Source of the DNA: Diatrype stigma
Lineage: Eukaryota > Ascomycota > Sordariomycetes > Xylariales > Diatrypaceae
Length of the DNA stretch: 64,000 bases
Assembly (NCBI GenBank): GCA_022225965.2
Contig: JAKJXP020000076.1
Coordinates: 124,001 to 188,000 of the forward strand
Direction of reading: 5' to 3'
The position numbers were made by a program, and so were the translations under genes. Each line of letters begins with the position of its first letter. Within the stretch, counting starts at the first letter, position 1. Shown in pieces: positions 10,881 through 23,438 of the stretch. The notes beneath the pieces were generated by a model. The model did not search any database. It saw only the letters and a list, made by a program, of their open reading frames with translations, and was not told the origin of the DNA.

Positions 10881-12203
10881 ATGGCAACTTCTAGTGCTCG
10901 TTCCGAGCATCGAAGCTCTATCGAGCTGATGCGGAAGGGCGACCATGATGATGTCGAGAGAGCCGACAGCTACGACAGCGCGGAGAATGATCGCATTTCG
11001 CAAAATACGGTGGTGGATGCCGACAATTCTATCGATGAAAATGAGGGTGACCACCTACTGGAGAAGGATCAAGCACATCAGATGTCCCAGGCCCCTCCAC
11101 CGAAGATCAGCACATTCTCGGCGGTGACATGGATGATTGTCAACACTCTGGCTACGATCGGTATTGTATGGTTGAGATGCCTCCCGTGGTATACTGGGAA
11201 ATGGCTAACTCGGTGGCTGTTAGGTATTCACCAACAAGGCGATATTTTCCTTTGAGCCGTTGAAATTGGTGCAGCTGACGTTCGCCGGCTTCCACTTCTT
11301 CATCACCTGGTTGACCCTTTACACCCTGTCTCGCCCGTCGCTCGCGATGTTCGTCCCGCGCCGGACCGCCATCCGAGAGATCATCCCGCTCTCGGTCGCC
11401 ATGTCGCTCAACGTCATCCTGCCGAACCTGTCCCTGGCCTATTCCTCCGTCACCTTCTACCAGGTGGCCCGAATCCTGCTCACGCCACTAGTCGCCCTCA
11501 TGAACTACGTCTTGTACCAGGCGACGCTTCCTCGGAATGCGATCCTGGCGCTGGTCCCCGCTTGCATGGGCGTAGGCATGGTCTCCTACTACGATTCCCT
11601 CCCGACGGGCGACGACAAGGTCAAAACGACCACCGGGTTGGGGATGATCTTCGCCTTCTCTGGCATATTTGCCTCGTCCCTGTACACGGTGTGGATCGCT
11701 AGTTACCACCGGAAGTTGCAAATGTCCAGCATGCAGCTGCTGTACAACCAGGCGCCTGTATCCGCTGGTCTGCTCCTTTATGTCATCCCGTTCGTGGATA
11801 CATTCCCCAGCTGGGCGGAGGTGCCTGTCAGTAAATGGGTATTGATCTTACTGGTATGACTTAGGATCCCCAACATCTGGTGATTCCAGCCTGCTAACGA
11901 GCCACAGTCGGGCATTTTTGCAAGTTTGATCAACATCTCCCAGTTCTTCATCATCGCACAGACTGGGCCAGTTTCAAGCACCGTGGTAGGTCACTTGAAG
12001 ACCTGCACGATTGTTGCGCTCGGCTGGGCCACGTCCGGAAGAACAGTTGGTGATAAATCCGTTGTTGGTGTGTTGATCGCAGTGGGAGGGATCATCTCGT
12101 AAGTTGAACTCTTTGGAAAGTCCACTGAAGTAAGGCACTGCTAATGAAGCATTATAGTTATTCTGTTGTCATGCTTCAGCACAAAGCTCGGGGTGGGAAG
12201 TGA
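10881..12203 (+). CDS. TPT/SLC35-family nucleotide-sugar (triose-phosphate-type) transporter
   Basis: Integral membrane antiporter of the drug/metabolite superfamily, probably importing a nucleotide sugar into the Golgi lumen. Four exons (10881-11165, 11224-11853, 11908-12098, 12158-12203) give 383 residues with all phases closing. Introns show GTATGG/TTAG, GTATGA/CACAG and GTAAGT/TATAG ends with CTAAC branch sites. A hydrophilic, acidic ~80-residue N-terminal tail precedes about ten hydrophobic segments. The motif-like stretch FTNKAIF...FEPLKLVQLTFAGFHF starts the TPT domain, and SSTVVGHLKTC near the end is typical of the SLC35E/TPT group. A short basic C-terminal tail (KARGGK) follows. An in-frame upstream extension from 10728 has no good start, so I chose the ATG at 10881. 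Substrate is unknown. The nearby UDP-glucose 4,6-dehydratase makes UDP-rhamnose-type sugars one possibility. Confidence 0.9.
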
Positions 12204-13376
12204 AACACCCAGGGCCGGGATGAAACAGAATAAATAAGGATACATCTAGCAGTTCTGGCCAACCGCTTTTTTCATGTTTTGGGTTTTCAGCACGTATTCG
12301 ATGATATTCTGGTGCCAATCTTGGGCTGTTGGCAATGGCAGACATGGGACACTGCTGTTGTGCATTTACTACCGAGGTAACTTGAACGGTTTGCAAACTT
12401 TGATTTGAGTTAGTCCTTTCTTGACGGAAGGAAATTCCGATTTGGCTGCACCGTAGATATGATATGATACCATTATTCGTTATGAGGATATTGTTTGTCT
12501 CGTGAACTCAAGTCCAGAATGTACTTTTGCGAGAACTTGTACTGAAGTCAAGGCGTGAAAGCTAGTGAAATAGGGGCCCAGGGATGGAGATAGGTACGGG
12601 TATTGGCAAGCTGGTAAGACATTAGCCACAACCACTCTGCCAGTCTACACAAAATGTGGCGTCGGCCAGAAGACAAGCGAAGCTGCCACCCCACCTGCTG
12701 CTTCCTTGCTCTAGATCTCTAGACTAATATGGGAAGTCCGAGCGTCATGCGTCGTCATTGGGAGCACCAAAAACCAGCTTACTTAGCAGTTAACTACCTA
12801 CCAGAGGTGCCTGTATCAGTGTGCCTTACACTTGCCGCTTGCCGCCTGTAGACCCCAAGAAGCCTGGCCCAAGGCTCCAAGATAACTGGACCCGCCCACT
12901 TGTATTGTACATGAAGGCATGAAGCTACCTCAGGTAGGTATCAAACACCAACATCACCTCGCATCATCGACATCGACATCGACATTACTATCTGTCAGCA
13001 ACAATCCCATACCTTTAATCTGTGGTGACTTTCAGGAGGTTTCAATTCAATTATCCACTCCTAAGAGAATCCATAGATCTCCCTCTTGACCTTGACGATA
13101 GCGAACCTCTCATATCCTCCCCGCCCCCGCCTCCGCCTTGTCCGCTCGTTACCGTTGTTATCGTGGTCATCGTCATTGCTGTTTCCTTGCAGTTATTGTT
13201 GTTGCTGTCGTCACACGCATGTCGCAGCAACACAACAGTACTACGTCGATGACAATCGTGTCTTGACTTGATTCTAGTTTCTTCAAGTCGTGAAATCGAA
13301 ACAATCAGCAAGCTACAATTCGCATAAAGAGCATACTGTGTTTATCCCGCGCATTACTGCGGACTCAGACAGCAAG
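12204..13376. other. Intergenic between transporter and SNX41
   Basis: Holds the transporter 3' flank and the SNX41 promoter and leader. I see no gene. A short CATCGA trinucleotide-type repeat lies near 12966-12987, and TACCTA motifs occur near 12795 and 12930. Confidence 0.5.
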
Positions 13377-15605
13377 ATGTGGAACGACGAGGAAGACAAC
13401 AATCCATATGGCACCAGTTTTGAACGCCGAGACTCTATTACCTCTTCATCGGCAAACCCGACCTCACCGGCCTGTAAGTCTTCAACACTCCTACATACCC
13501 CCATCCTCCTCCCCGTCCTCCCCATCTTCCCCAGCTACTGCGTGTACTGCGCATCCAACATGCACACACGATGTGGAATTCTATGGATTCCATTGACTTG
13601 GGCCCTCCTCCTGGTGAAGCTGAGGCTGAGGCTGAGTGGGAAGTTCTAGACCAGCAACGCTTCAGTGCGCCCGATACCCCATCCTCCACAAGCGAAGATG
13701 CGCCGCCGCCTCGACCTTTCCAGCGACACTCCGGCGATACCGATAGCGAAGAGGACTTCATTGAGTCCAGCGTTCGCGGGCATCAGCCGCCGAGACGGAA
13801 ACCCGGAGGTTACGACAGTCGCATTGAGCAGATACTCTACGAGAACCCGGAACTTCCCATCTTGATAACGGATGCCGGGAAGAGCCTAGAGACTGGTGGT
13901 AGATACATCGTCTACACCATCAGAACAGGGGTACGCTTATAGCTGCACCGTGGCTTTGGATGACTTTATGCTTATAGTTTCCATAGGATCTCGAGGTCCG
14001 CCGCCGATACTCGGAGTTCGCCTCGCTGCGCGATGCCCTGATCAGACTCCACCCAACTCTTATCATTCCACCGATTCCCGAGAAGCATACCATGGCCGAT
14101 TACGCCGCAAACCCAACCAACGCGAAGCAGGACCAACAGATCATCGATTTGCGGAAGCGCATGTTGGCCGTGTTCCTAAATCGCTGCCGACGTATGGACG
14201 AAGTCCGGGAGGACGGTGTCTTGTGGAGATTTCTGGATCCTAACGCAAGCTGGGTATGTCTTCGTACAGAAGCTCGTTTTCTTATATATTGAGATCTAAT
14301 CGTCTTTAGAGCGAAGTTCTGCACTCACACCCGATATCATCTATACCCAAATCCATTCTGAAAGCGCCACCTTTGGATCCGGCAAATCCTTCGGCCGCGC
14401 ACTCATATCTTCCCGTTCCTTCTTCATCTGCCAAGTTGAAGGCCGCCGTGAACCAGCCACCTGCCCCAGTCTTTGATAGCACTCAGACGGTTGCATCCCA
14501 GGTGCTTCGCCGGTTCCCGCCCGATGCCCACAACTTGACTGAGCAGGAACTGGACCCCTACTTCATTGCTTTCGAATCATCCATCAAGGAACTAGAGAAT
14601 CTGTTGGCGGGGCCAATGGAAAAGGTGAACCGCCGTACTCTCAGTCATCTCACATCTCTAGCTTCGGATCTTGCAGATTTAGGCTCCAAATACAATGCAT
14701 TCGCGCTTTCTGAACAGGAGCCATCTCTAGCCGCAGCTATTGAGCGGGTTGGACAGGCAGCTGATTCTTCGTACATTGCAACAGAGGAGTTGTCAAGTTC
14801 ATTGGGCGCGAGCTTTGCGGAACCCATGCGCGAGAATGCGCAGTTTGCAGGTGTCGTCCGCAACGTGCTCCGCTACAGACTTCAAAAACGGGTCCAGCAG
14901 GAGATGACGAACGACGAGCTTCTCAAGAAGAAGGCTCTGTTGGAACAGTTAGAGCGGAGCGAAGCTGAGGCGAGACGGATCGACCAGTATCTAAGCAGTA
15001 GCCAGCAAATCGGGAGCCCACGGCGGGCCTCACCGCCGAGACGATCATCTAGTATGAAGGAACACTCAACGCAGCAAACTAGGGAGAGCAGCGGAGAGGA
15101 TACCGCATCGATCGACTCAGACTTTCCCCCAACGCATGGCGATTTCTCAAGCGCACCATCGGCTAGAGTTGGTGCCCCAGAACGGTCACCACCAACCCCG
15201 TCCCATAAGAAGGCGCCTAGCGGGAATTCGATCACTAACAAGATCTTTGGACCCATTCGGCATGCAATCCAAGGTGTCGCCGATGTCGACCCCGAGCGAA
15301 CACGCCGTGATACTATTGGAAAGACACGGGAAAGTATCGAGCAGTTGGAGCAAGCTCAAGTTGCTGCGGCCCAGGACGTCAAGGATGCCAGCGGTAGCAT
15401 CTTGAAGGACTTGAAGAGATTTCAGGGCGAGAAAGAGGACGATTTGAAGCGGTACATGGTAAGTCGCCTACTGATTGCATCTTTGGGATCCTAAGCTAAC
15501 GAGGAAAAGATTGCATATGCCAAGAGTCAAATCGAGTGGGCGAAGAAGAACAAGGAAACCTGGGAAGAGGCGAAGGCGGAAATCGACAAGATTGACGAGA
15601 CATAG
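13377..15605 (+). CDS. SNX41: Sorting nexin-41 (PX-BAR protein)
   Basis: Endosomal PX-BAR sorting nexin that binds phosphatidylinositol 3-phosphate and recycles cargo; its yeast counterpart also pairs with Snx4/Atg24 in selective autophagy. Five exons: 13377-13473, 13620-13930, 13987-14253, 14310-15458 and 15510-15605, giving 639 residues. The N-terminus MWNDEEDNNPYGTSF is characteristic of fungal SNX41. The PX domain (roughly 100-225) carries RRRYSEF and the IIPPIPEKH loop. A BAR-like coiled-coil region follows and contains a Ser/Pro-rich insert (about 430-510). The protein ends in a conserved helix (IEWAKKNKETWEEAKAEI). The acceptor of intron 1 is the weakest junction: GAAG at 13619 keeps the frame, but another AG a few codons on would too. 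Confidence 0.93.
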
Positions 15606-18518
15606 GACGCTATAACTAGAACTTGCATCGCGATCACTCAGTTGGCTAAGCAATATGGGCTGCAAACCACAGCTCCGGGTCAAAGGGGTGAAATGGCTTG
15701 GGCGGCGTATATTAGAGTGCTTGGGCTTTTATTGCGACTCGATGCTCTGGTTATAGCATGATAGTTTATACGAATGGACAAACGAACCTTTATGACTGGC
15801 AAGCACAATCAAGTTCCGCAATGCAATTGATTGTCAGAATACTTCCACAAGTACATGGAATATTCCCTTCTCTGTCTTTGTCTCTGCATTGCGCTTACAA
15901 CAGGTCATAAGCTCCGCCGTCCACCAAACTCAGAAATGAATTCTTCGTCTTCCCTCTGGAGCTCCCAAGCATCGATTGTGGCCAGCAAGCACCCGGCAAT
16001 AGGGATGGATGGACAAGAGAGGAAGGTATATACTGTCCTCTTCCATCCTGTTCCGCTCTGTTTCGAATCGACCTGACAGCTAATGGGATGATAACAGCAG
16101 CCAACTATTACGCACATACATACCAAGAAACTACAATCACCAACGTATCACCTAGTCAGTTATTCGTTAGTCAGTACGGGCCCTCGGAGAGGTTCTGCCT
16201 CGGCTTGGTCAACACCAGGATGCTGACGATGATGAACCCGTGTCACACAGGTCGAGGAGAGACCTCGTGAAGCGGCCACCATGCCGACGTAGGCATTGCC
16301 GCTCGAACTGTGTTATATCTAGTGTAGCGTACATACGTATGATATGTATACGTCAGCTAGTCTAGCTTGATTGCGTGTTCGTCTTAACTAAATTCATGTT
16401 ATATGCTATATTGTTATGTTTCTGGAACAATAGGCAAGTCTGGCTCCTTTTATTACAGGATCGTGATAGCGTCAAAGTCAAAAGTCGCGTGACGGGACGG
16501 CCCCCCTCCTCCCGTCCGTCCCCATACATTCATCAGTCAACCAGCACCGGCCCCGCCCCCGCCTTCCGTTCACTCACCCGCTCGTGCCGCGGGGTGAGGC
16601 AAGGCGAGGCATCTACATAGCAGGGCCAGATCGATCTGAACGAACGACCGGCCCCGCCTGATTACGATAGCATGATTTTTTTTAAACATTTTTTTAGTGT
16701 CTAGACGTGCAAGCTCGAAGAAGAAAGAAGAAGCGAAAGATCCAACCGCCGGCATCCCCCACGATCCCGATGGTATACCCCAACTGCAAGAGCCCGCACA
16801 GCTCGACGCTGACCCGACGGCTGACGTCTGCCCCCTACCGAACTGCGGGAGCGAGCGAGCGAGCGAGCCCTTGCGTCTGGTGCTGTATGTACGATGGCAC
16901 GAGGGGCCAATGGGGAGAGGATTGGGCGGTCTAGGTAGGTACGGTACAAGCGCCAATACTGTACGCCGGGTCAACGAAGCTATTCGACGCGCGGGGAGAT
17001 AAGAGACGGAGACAGGCACATGATGGTTTGTCCCTTGTCTCGGTCTGGGTTTACTTAGGTATGTACATAGGGATTCTATCTACATACATACATACGTGTA
17101 GAAAGGGGGTAGGCTCGTTGCGGAGGACATGCCATTGACTTACCTGGCCTTACCACAATGGAAAGGGGCACCCGAGTAGTTAAGTTATATGCGCTGTGAA
17201 GTTCAAGCAACCGACACGGCAAGTTCACTGAGCGCCGCGTGATAGATACGTAGATAGGCAGAGAGATCTGTTTTCAGCGTCAAACCCTATGGCAGCCAAG
17301 CAGTAGCTAACCTCCGTCGTAGACCTATAGCTATTGGATAATTAAGAGGTTGCTTGCTCGTTACGGCTGGTTGATTCTTCAGGATTCGCGATGCCGCCAC
17401 ACGTGTCTAGGTGGAGATGCAGGATCCTTTTAAGCCACAGAGCTGAGCTCGCTGGCTAAATCTAGTTGTTTCTTACTGGCTTACACCTTTCGCTCACCCC
17501 TTGGCAACCCTTCTCGAAAGGTGTGTATGTAGATAGGAGAAAATTCCCTATACCTTCCTGTATCTAACTATAGTATGTACGTACGTACGGAGATGGCTAC
17601 GGAGCAACGGCTAGCCTTGATATATCAAATTGTTCAACATCAACATCCCGCTGGCTACGTAGACACCCAGTCCCTTGGTATCCCCAGAATTGATGTTGCT
17701 TGCCAAGCTGCCAAGCAAGCCAAGATTCTGTTGCAGCCAGGGGGGCGCCGATGAGTCCATACATGAGCAAGGGGTCTTTGTGGGGAGGTTGAGATCTAGG
17801 GCAGTTACGTGATCTGGCCCGTGCGGTGGTTAGAGGAATTTCCAGGTGTTTCTTCAATGACAACCAAGCTCCAAGATGCCGGCCGGGCCGGAGGTTGGGA
17901 GGTTCTCGCATTCAACTCGCTTTACATATGTAGTAACTACCAGGTATTCAGATAGGCAACGACATTCTTTCGAAAGGTATGCCTGGCGGAGGGGCGGTGT
18001 CCTACATAGGTAGGCAGTTATGCAGGTATCGTGAGGCTCTGCTGTGCTGGCTGGTGGTGGATCATCGACTTCTATTTTCAGAGCATGAGGACATGGGAAA
18101 ATCGCCAGGCTGCAGCATACATGCAATGCAAATGTTAAGAACGTGGACGTTGATATACGTAATGTGCATCAGTGAACTACTTACGTACGTACATAGTTCC
18201 AAGATGCACCATCTTAACCATGAAGCAGCAAGAGCTATCTACTACCTAGTTATTTAGCATTTACATATGGCTGTGCTACCCGCCCACGTGGCTGTTGCAA
18301 GTTGCAACAAGGAGCGTTTGAGAACAGATGGTATGCGCTGCCGCCGTGGTCTTACATATTTTCGCAGCTGTTTGGCGTCCGTTTCATGATTCGGCCAGCC
18401 AGCCAAGCCGCAATGGAAGCCTGGAAGCCTGGAAGCCTGAATGCCTGAATGCCTACATAGGCTTCCCACCTTCACGCCGGCTGGCGGGATATTGTGATGT
18501 ACCAATTTACTGACAGGG

Positions 18519-18567
18519 TCCGCAGGGGCAGGTGCAGGGGCAGGGGGCAGCAGGGGCAGGGCAGGGA
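18519..18567. repeat. G-rich (GCAGGG)n minisatellite
   Basis: Degenerate tandem GCAGGGGCAG units on the + strand. The G-runs could in principle support a quadruplex. No gene overlaps it. Confidence 0.7.
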
Positions 18568-19937
18568 AAAGCTCCATAAATCCCTTTCGGCTGTGCTAAC
18601 ATCCACCCACCCACATCCCACCACTTCAGGCTTCATTCAGCCAGTTCAGCGCCTGCACCCGCGACCCTCCCACCAGCACCCACTCCCACTCATCACGCAC
18701 GACGCGGCCGCGGGCAGGCATGAGGTATGAAGTTACAGCTTCCCTCTGATTCTATGAGCCCCCCACCGGTTTTCGAGGGAGCAATTTTGGGCCCTTTCAA
18801 GGCCCTGGTAAACAATTAATCATGAGAATCTGGCCCTGACTCTCAGACCCTGGATGAACGCCCTGAGCCCTAGTCCCTCACGTACAATACAGAGTACGGG
18901 TTGTACGCCCTTCCTTGGGGTGGCGGCGCGGTCTGACGCATGGCAACGCAAGCGCATCTGACTCGATTAGCCGTGGCTGTAGACGTTAGCAGCATTTTCG
19001 GTGTCATGCAACTCTCACATCGCGGCGGTAAACGTCTTGAATCTTCGAGATCTTGGTGGGTTCGCTCTGTTTTCAATGCGTTCGGGACGTTGGATATCCA
19101 CCCCGGCCTATTCCACGTTTCCGGCCGCGCGTCACTTGGGGCGGCCATTGGGGCCATGCACCACATCGCCCTCCTCGCCTCTTCTACCCGGCGTACAATG
19201 TAGGTATGCATGTAGGTACTACAATACATGCTGTGCATGCTGGACATGCTGGACATGGCAGGTATTCGTAGGATGTATGCAGGTGTGCAATGTACCCAGC
19301 CCCAGCCCTGCCAGGTCGATAGAGGAGAGGATTGGCAGCTCATCGGCGAATCTCAAACCAGAACCTTCATGATCCTCGCCCCCCGATCGATCATTGCCAG
19401 TTGGGAAAGCCTCGAGACTCCCCAAGAGGCTTGGCCAACCTGGTTACTTGGATGTGCAGGCAGACAGGCTATACAGACACCCCAATACGGAATGGACTCG
19501 GCAATGAACTCCCATGCAATTCCCACGCTGCGCTGATCCCCTCGTAAAAACCACCAACTGCTGTGCATAGCTGCTTATTCTCTCTCCCCTTGCAACAACC
19601 TTCTGTTCTTGTTTTGCGTGTCTAGGTATTGTCGTGTATTCGTTCTCTTCCTTCAGCTTCTAGTGTTCTTCTTGGCATTCATTTGATTCCATTCGATATT
19701 ACTGCTTTTCTTCTCCTTCTTTCTTCCCTCTTTTCCCTCTCTCTTTCGGCCTTTTCTCCCGCTCACTACGCCCGACTATCGCGAAGCTATTGCCGACTAA
19801 ATTTAGTCTCCGGGTGCAAGCAGCATCAGCCCGTGACGAATCCTATCCACTAAGCCGATCACTTACGACAGCTGTCTTACGATAGCGGGAACGCCGCCCT
19901 GCCGGGTTCCCGACGTACGCAAGCCTCAAGGCTGCTT

Positions 19938-19947
19938 TAAATAAAAA
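19938..19947 (+). promoter_or_regulatory. TATA-like element of the aspartic protease
   Basis: The AT-rich TTAAATAAAA lies about 240 bp before the ATG at 20189, in an otherwise GC-balanced region. The distance fits a fungal core promoter with a leader of typical length. This is inference only. Confidence 0.35.
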
Positions 19948-20188
19948 GCAACGCTCGGGGCTCTCGAGTGAGCCGTCCCCAACTCTATATGGCCTGGTTG
20001 TCATATATCATCATAGCATCATAGCATTATAGCATTGGCATTGGCATTGGCATTTGGTCGCATTTACAATTCGTTCGGCGTGCACGTGGTTGTGGAGTGC
20101 ACAATACAAGGTATACAAGATCAGGATTAGACTTTGCCGGCGCCCTTTTCAGCCTGCCATTCCGGGCCCCCTTTCAGCCCCTATTAAG

Positions 20189-21705
20189 ATGCGATCAACG
20201 ATATTACTCGCCCTCGCGGCGGGTATGCTGTCATCAACACCAGCACCAGCCAATGCGCTAAACCTTCGGAGAAGCAATGGGCAACCTAAAGTTGTCAGCT
20301 TGTCGACGCAGAGGAAACCTATCACAAACCCGGTACGACGGGACAGGATACGTAGGAGGGATACCGTCACCGTGGCTTTGGACAATGAAGTTAGCACCGC
20401 CAATCAGTAACTCCATGTACCCTCCCCTCGCTAATCTTGCGGCAGGAAACTCTATATTTCGTGAATGGCACATTAGGCACGCCTGCACAAACGGTTCTAT
20501 TACACCTGGATACCGGTAGTAGTGATCTCTGGGTGAATAGTGCCCAGTCGGATCTCTGCACCGAGAGGAGCAATCCTTGCGCAAGTACGGGGACGTATGA
20601 TGCGAACTCATCTTCGACATATAACTATGTTGGAAGCTATTTCAACATCTCGTACGTAGATGGATCCGGAGCGGCGGGAGATTATGTCACCGATACGTTC
20701 ACGCTTGGGGACACGAGCCTGGAGGACTTCCAGTTCGGCGTCGGCTACACGAGCACATCCGAGCAGGGCATATTAGGCATCGGCTACCCGGTCAACGAAG
20801 TGCAGGTTGGCAGGGCCAACATGAAGCCGTACGAGAACCTCCCGGCCAAGATGGTGTCGGCGGGGCAGATCCAGTCCCAGGCGTACAGCCTGTGGCTCAA
20901 CGACCTGGACGCGAACAAGGGCAGCATCCTATTCGGCGGCGTCGACACCGACCAGTACACCGGCGAGCTCCAGACGCTCCCGATCCAGGCCAACGACGGC
21001 GTCTACTCGGAGTTCAAGATTACGTTAACGGGCCTGTCCCTGGCCGGGCAATCGATCGCGGAGGACCAGGCGCTCGCGGTGCTGCTCGACTCGGGCTCGT
21101 CGCTGACCTACCTGCCCGACACGTGGGTAGACCAGATCTTCGAGCAGGTGGGGGCGCAGTACGAGGCGAGCGACGGGGCGGCCTACGTGGCGTGCGACCT
21201 CGCGAGCGACTCGAGCACGCTCGACTTCACCTTCACGGACCCGGCCATCTCGGTCGAGATGAACGAGCTGGTGCTGGACCTCGGCACCGCGAGCGGCGGG
21301 AGGCCCACGTTCGACGACGGCACCGAGGCCTGCCTCTTCGGCATCGCGCCCGCCGGCGCCGGCACCAACGTGCTCGGCGACACCTTCCTGCGCTCCGCCT
21401 ACGTCGTCTACGACCTCGCCAACAACGAGATCTCCCTCGCCCAGACCAACTTCAACGCCACCACCACCAATGTCAAGGAGATCACCGGCCCCGGCGAGGT
21501 CCCCGGCGCCACCGCCGTCGCGGACCCCGTCGCTGCTACGGCCGGCGTCGTCGTCGGGACGAGCGGTAGCGCTTCCACCGGCATCGGCATCGCCGGCCTG
21601 GGAGGCAGCAGCGAGGAGAACGCCGCCCCTGGGTTGGCGCGGTCGGTGTCGGCGCTTGTTGCCAGTCTTGCCTTTGGCGTCTGGTATTTCGTCTCGATGG
21701 CTTGA
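20189..21705 (+). CDS. GPI-anchored aspartic protease (pepsin family A1)
   Basis: Secreted pepsin-like endopeptidase, probably held at the cell surface like yeast yapsins. Exons 20189-20389 and 20446-21705 give 486 residues. The donor GTTAGC is unusual but the only one that keeps phase (NE|ETLYF), and a CTAATC branch site precedes GGCAG. An N-terminal signal peptide (MRSTILLALAAGMLSSTPAPANA) is followed by a propeptide with dibasic and tribasic sites (RRDRIRRR). Catalytic Asp89 is in DTGSSDLW and Asp282 in DSGSSLTYLP. Two Cys pairs flank the usual loops. The C-terminus has a Gly/Ser/Ala-rich stretch and a hydrophobic tail (ALVASLAFGVWYFVSMA) typical of a GPI-addition signal. Third-position GC is very high in exon 2. 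Confidence 0.9.
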
Positions 21706-22967
21706 TCTTTATATATGTATATATACATATGTTGCGAGAAGAAACAGAAAAACTTGGCATGAGAAGCAAGGTTAGCTTGGGATAGGGGGTTTACGACTTG
21801 GCATTTTTCACTCAGCAGCATCGCGCGGCGTTTTAAGGTTGCTAAGCTAAATCCACAGCTCTGAGAGCTTGGTCAGCAGCTGGGGGGTTTTTTATGTTTT
21901 CTTTTTTTTTGGCTTTCCGGGCATAAGTACCGAGCGCGAGCTTACATTTGCCCGTCGATATCGAGATCGGGTTGGGGTTGGGTGTCAGATCTTTGAAGGC
22001 GGTTAGATATACCTACTAGTTATAGTACTACATGTGTGGGGAGAAAGATACAGATACCTAAGTATATAGGAATAGCAAGAAGATCAGATCTCTGGATCGC
22101 TATTTAGCAGCTAGAAGCTCCTCTGAGGGCGTATATATATATTATATGCTCATATGTCAGATTTCGACCATACGTGCTGAGTTTGTTAAGGTATCACATG
22201 ACCTATCACTTGGTTGCATCCACCACAGGTCAGATCAACTACATACGAGAACTATCAAGTACGCAAGAGACTTGTCCTCCCTAGCTAGCACATTGGTTAC
22301 CCACCTGTCGCCCCCTCATGCGGTTCAACATCCATGCCGAAGTCACTAAAGCTTGGTTACACAGAAGCCAGCACAGTCGATACAAGGTATGCTAGCCTTT
22401 GTGAGATGCTTATCTCTGTACGGAAGGGTAAAGTGGTCCAGTCTTGTCCGGTTTCAGCTACGGAACGCTTTGGCATAGTTGTGTTGATTTCTATATAGGC
22501 GATGCGTGGTGAAGTCCGGTAAATTACCATCGATAACCACCGGTTTCGTCAAGTGTGTCCCGGATCTCCTCTTCATCCTAGTCTTCGGCTATCTCACGGA
22601 GACTGGGCCGCCCATCGATTAGAGTTGCTTGGGGTTGCTCTTGGCGTCAACGGGGAATCCAGGGGGTGATTGGTGAAAACTTACATATATACCTTGGTGT
22701 GGCGCTCGTTTCTAGGGCGCCGTTTTCTATCTATTTGCGCCACTTCGAGCCATTAGTTCGCAGGACCCGACGAACTGTTACTAATAAAACTATAACCCAA
22801 GGGCAGATGAGCGGTTATTTGACAGCATGCCAATATCTGATTGAACCTAGCGCGACAAGATCCGAAAGTGACTTGTTTATTCATGTACGTAGTTTGACTC
22901 CGGAATATCGCGGTCGGTACGAAGTCCAGTCAGCTGTACCTATACCACTTGTCTACATGAAGATATC

Positions 22968-23000
<33 letters not shown>

Positions 23001-23438
23001 CCCCCCTCCCGATCTCCCCAGTCTCCCCAGTCTCCCCCGATTCTTCAACGTTCAAGCCAGCTTTCAGCTGGACGGCGGGATTGTGGCAACTTCGCAAGTA
23101 AGATAAGCAGTTGTATACATGTCTTGCAACAGACCGTATCAAGCAAGATGGGCGTTGGTTATCTAGCCAGGGGGCAACTCGTTGGAATGTGTTGTTTAGT
23201 TGGATAGCCCCCTACGCCCCGTAAGACTTAAGGTAATTATCTTCTAGCAATGAATACAGACTTTCCTTTCGCGTTCGCGGCTGCACCCGCGCGCTCTCCC
23301 TGCGTCCCTCCCCCTCTCGCCTGATGGATATGGAAGTATCCTTCGTAGGGAAACTTTGAAGTGTGTTGTTGTCCCCCCACCCCCTGTTCCTCTTCTTTCT
23401 TCCACCACCTACCACAACCAAAGCTTCTTTCGCCAACA
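21706..23438. other. Intergenic between protease and acyltransferase
   Basis: Contains poly-T near 21890-21910, TA-rich runs near 21716 and 22130, and a dinucleotide repeat at 22969-22999. I see no supported gene. Confidence 0.5.
22969..22999. repeat. (AC)n microsatellite
   Basis: About fifteen AC dinucleotides in a row, followed by a C-rich CCCAGTCTC repeat. Confidence 0.9.

Larger units (their letters stand above)
15606..20188. other. 4.6-kb intergenic region without a supported gene
   Basis: Between SNX41 and the aspartic protease, both on +. Scattered frames up to 157 codons (for example the complement of 18870-19343) show no family resemblance and low coding character. It contains a G-rich minisatellite (18519-18567), TAGGTA clusters (near 16933, 17055, 18005), a GC-rich block around 16490-17000 and a TATA-like site for the protease at 19938. 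Confidence 0.45.

Noticed and set aside
16570..17019. 149-codon minus-strand frame in a GC-rich block
   Set aside because: Arg/Ser/Pro-rich composition expected from GC-rich non-coding DNA; opposing frames of similar size exist.
18870..19343. 157-codon minus-strand frame
   Set aside because: Overlapped by several equal-sized frames on the other strand; Cys/Met-rich repeats derive from local GCATG-type repeats.
20892..21569. Long + frame (225 codons) within the protease
   Set aside because: It is an Arg/Pro/Gly-rich shadow frame produced by the very high GC3 of the aspartic protease; no family resemblance.
23361..23438. Upstream extension of the acyltransferase frame
   Set aside because: It starts from GTG and codes a Cys/Pro-rich leader; the ATG at 23439 is the first genuine start.
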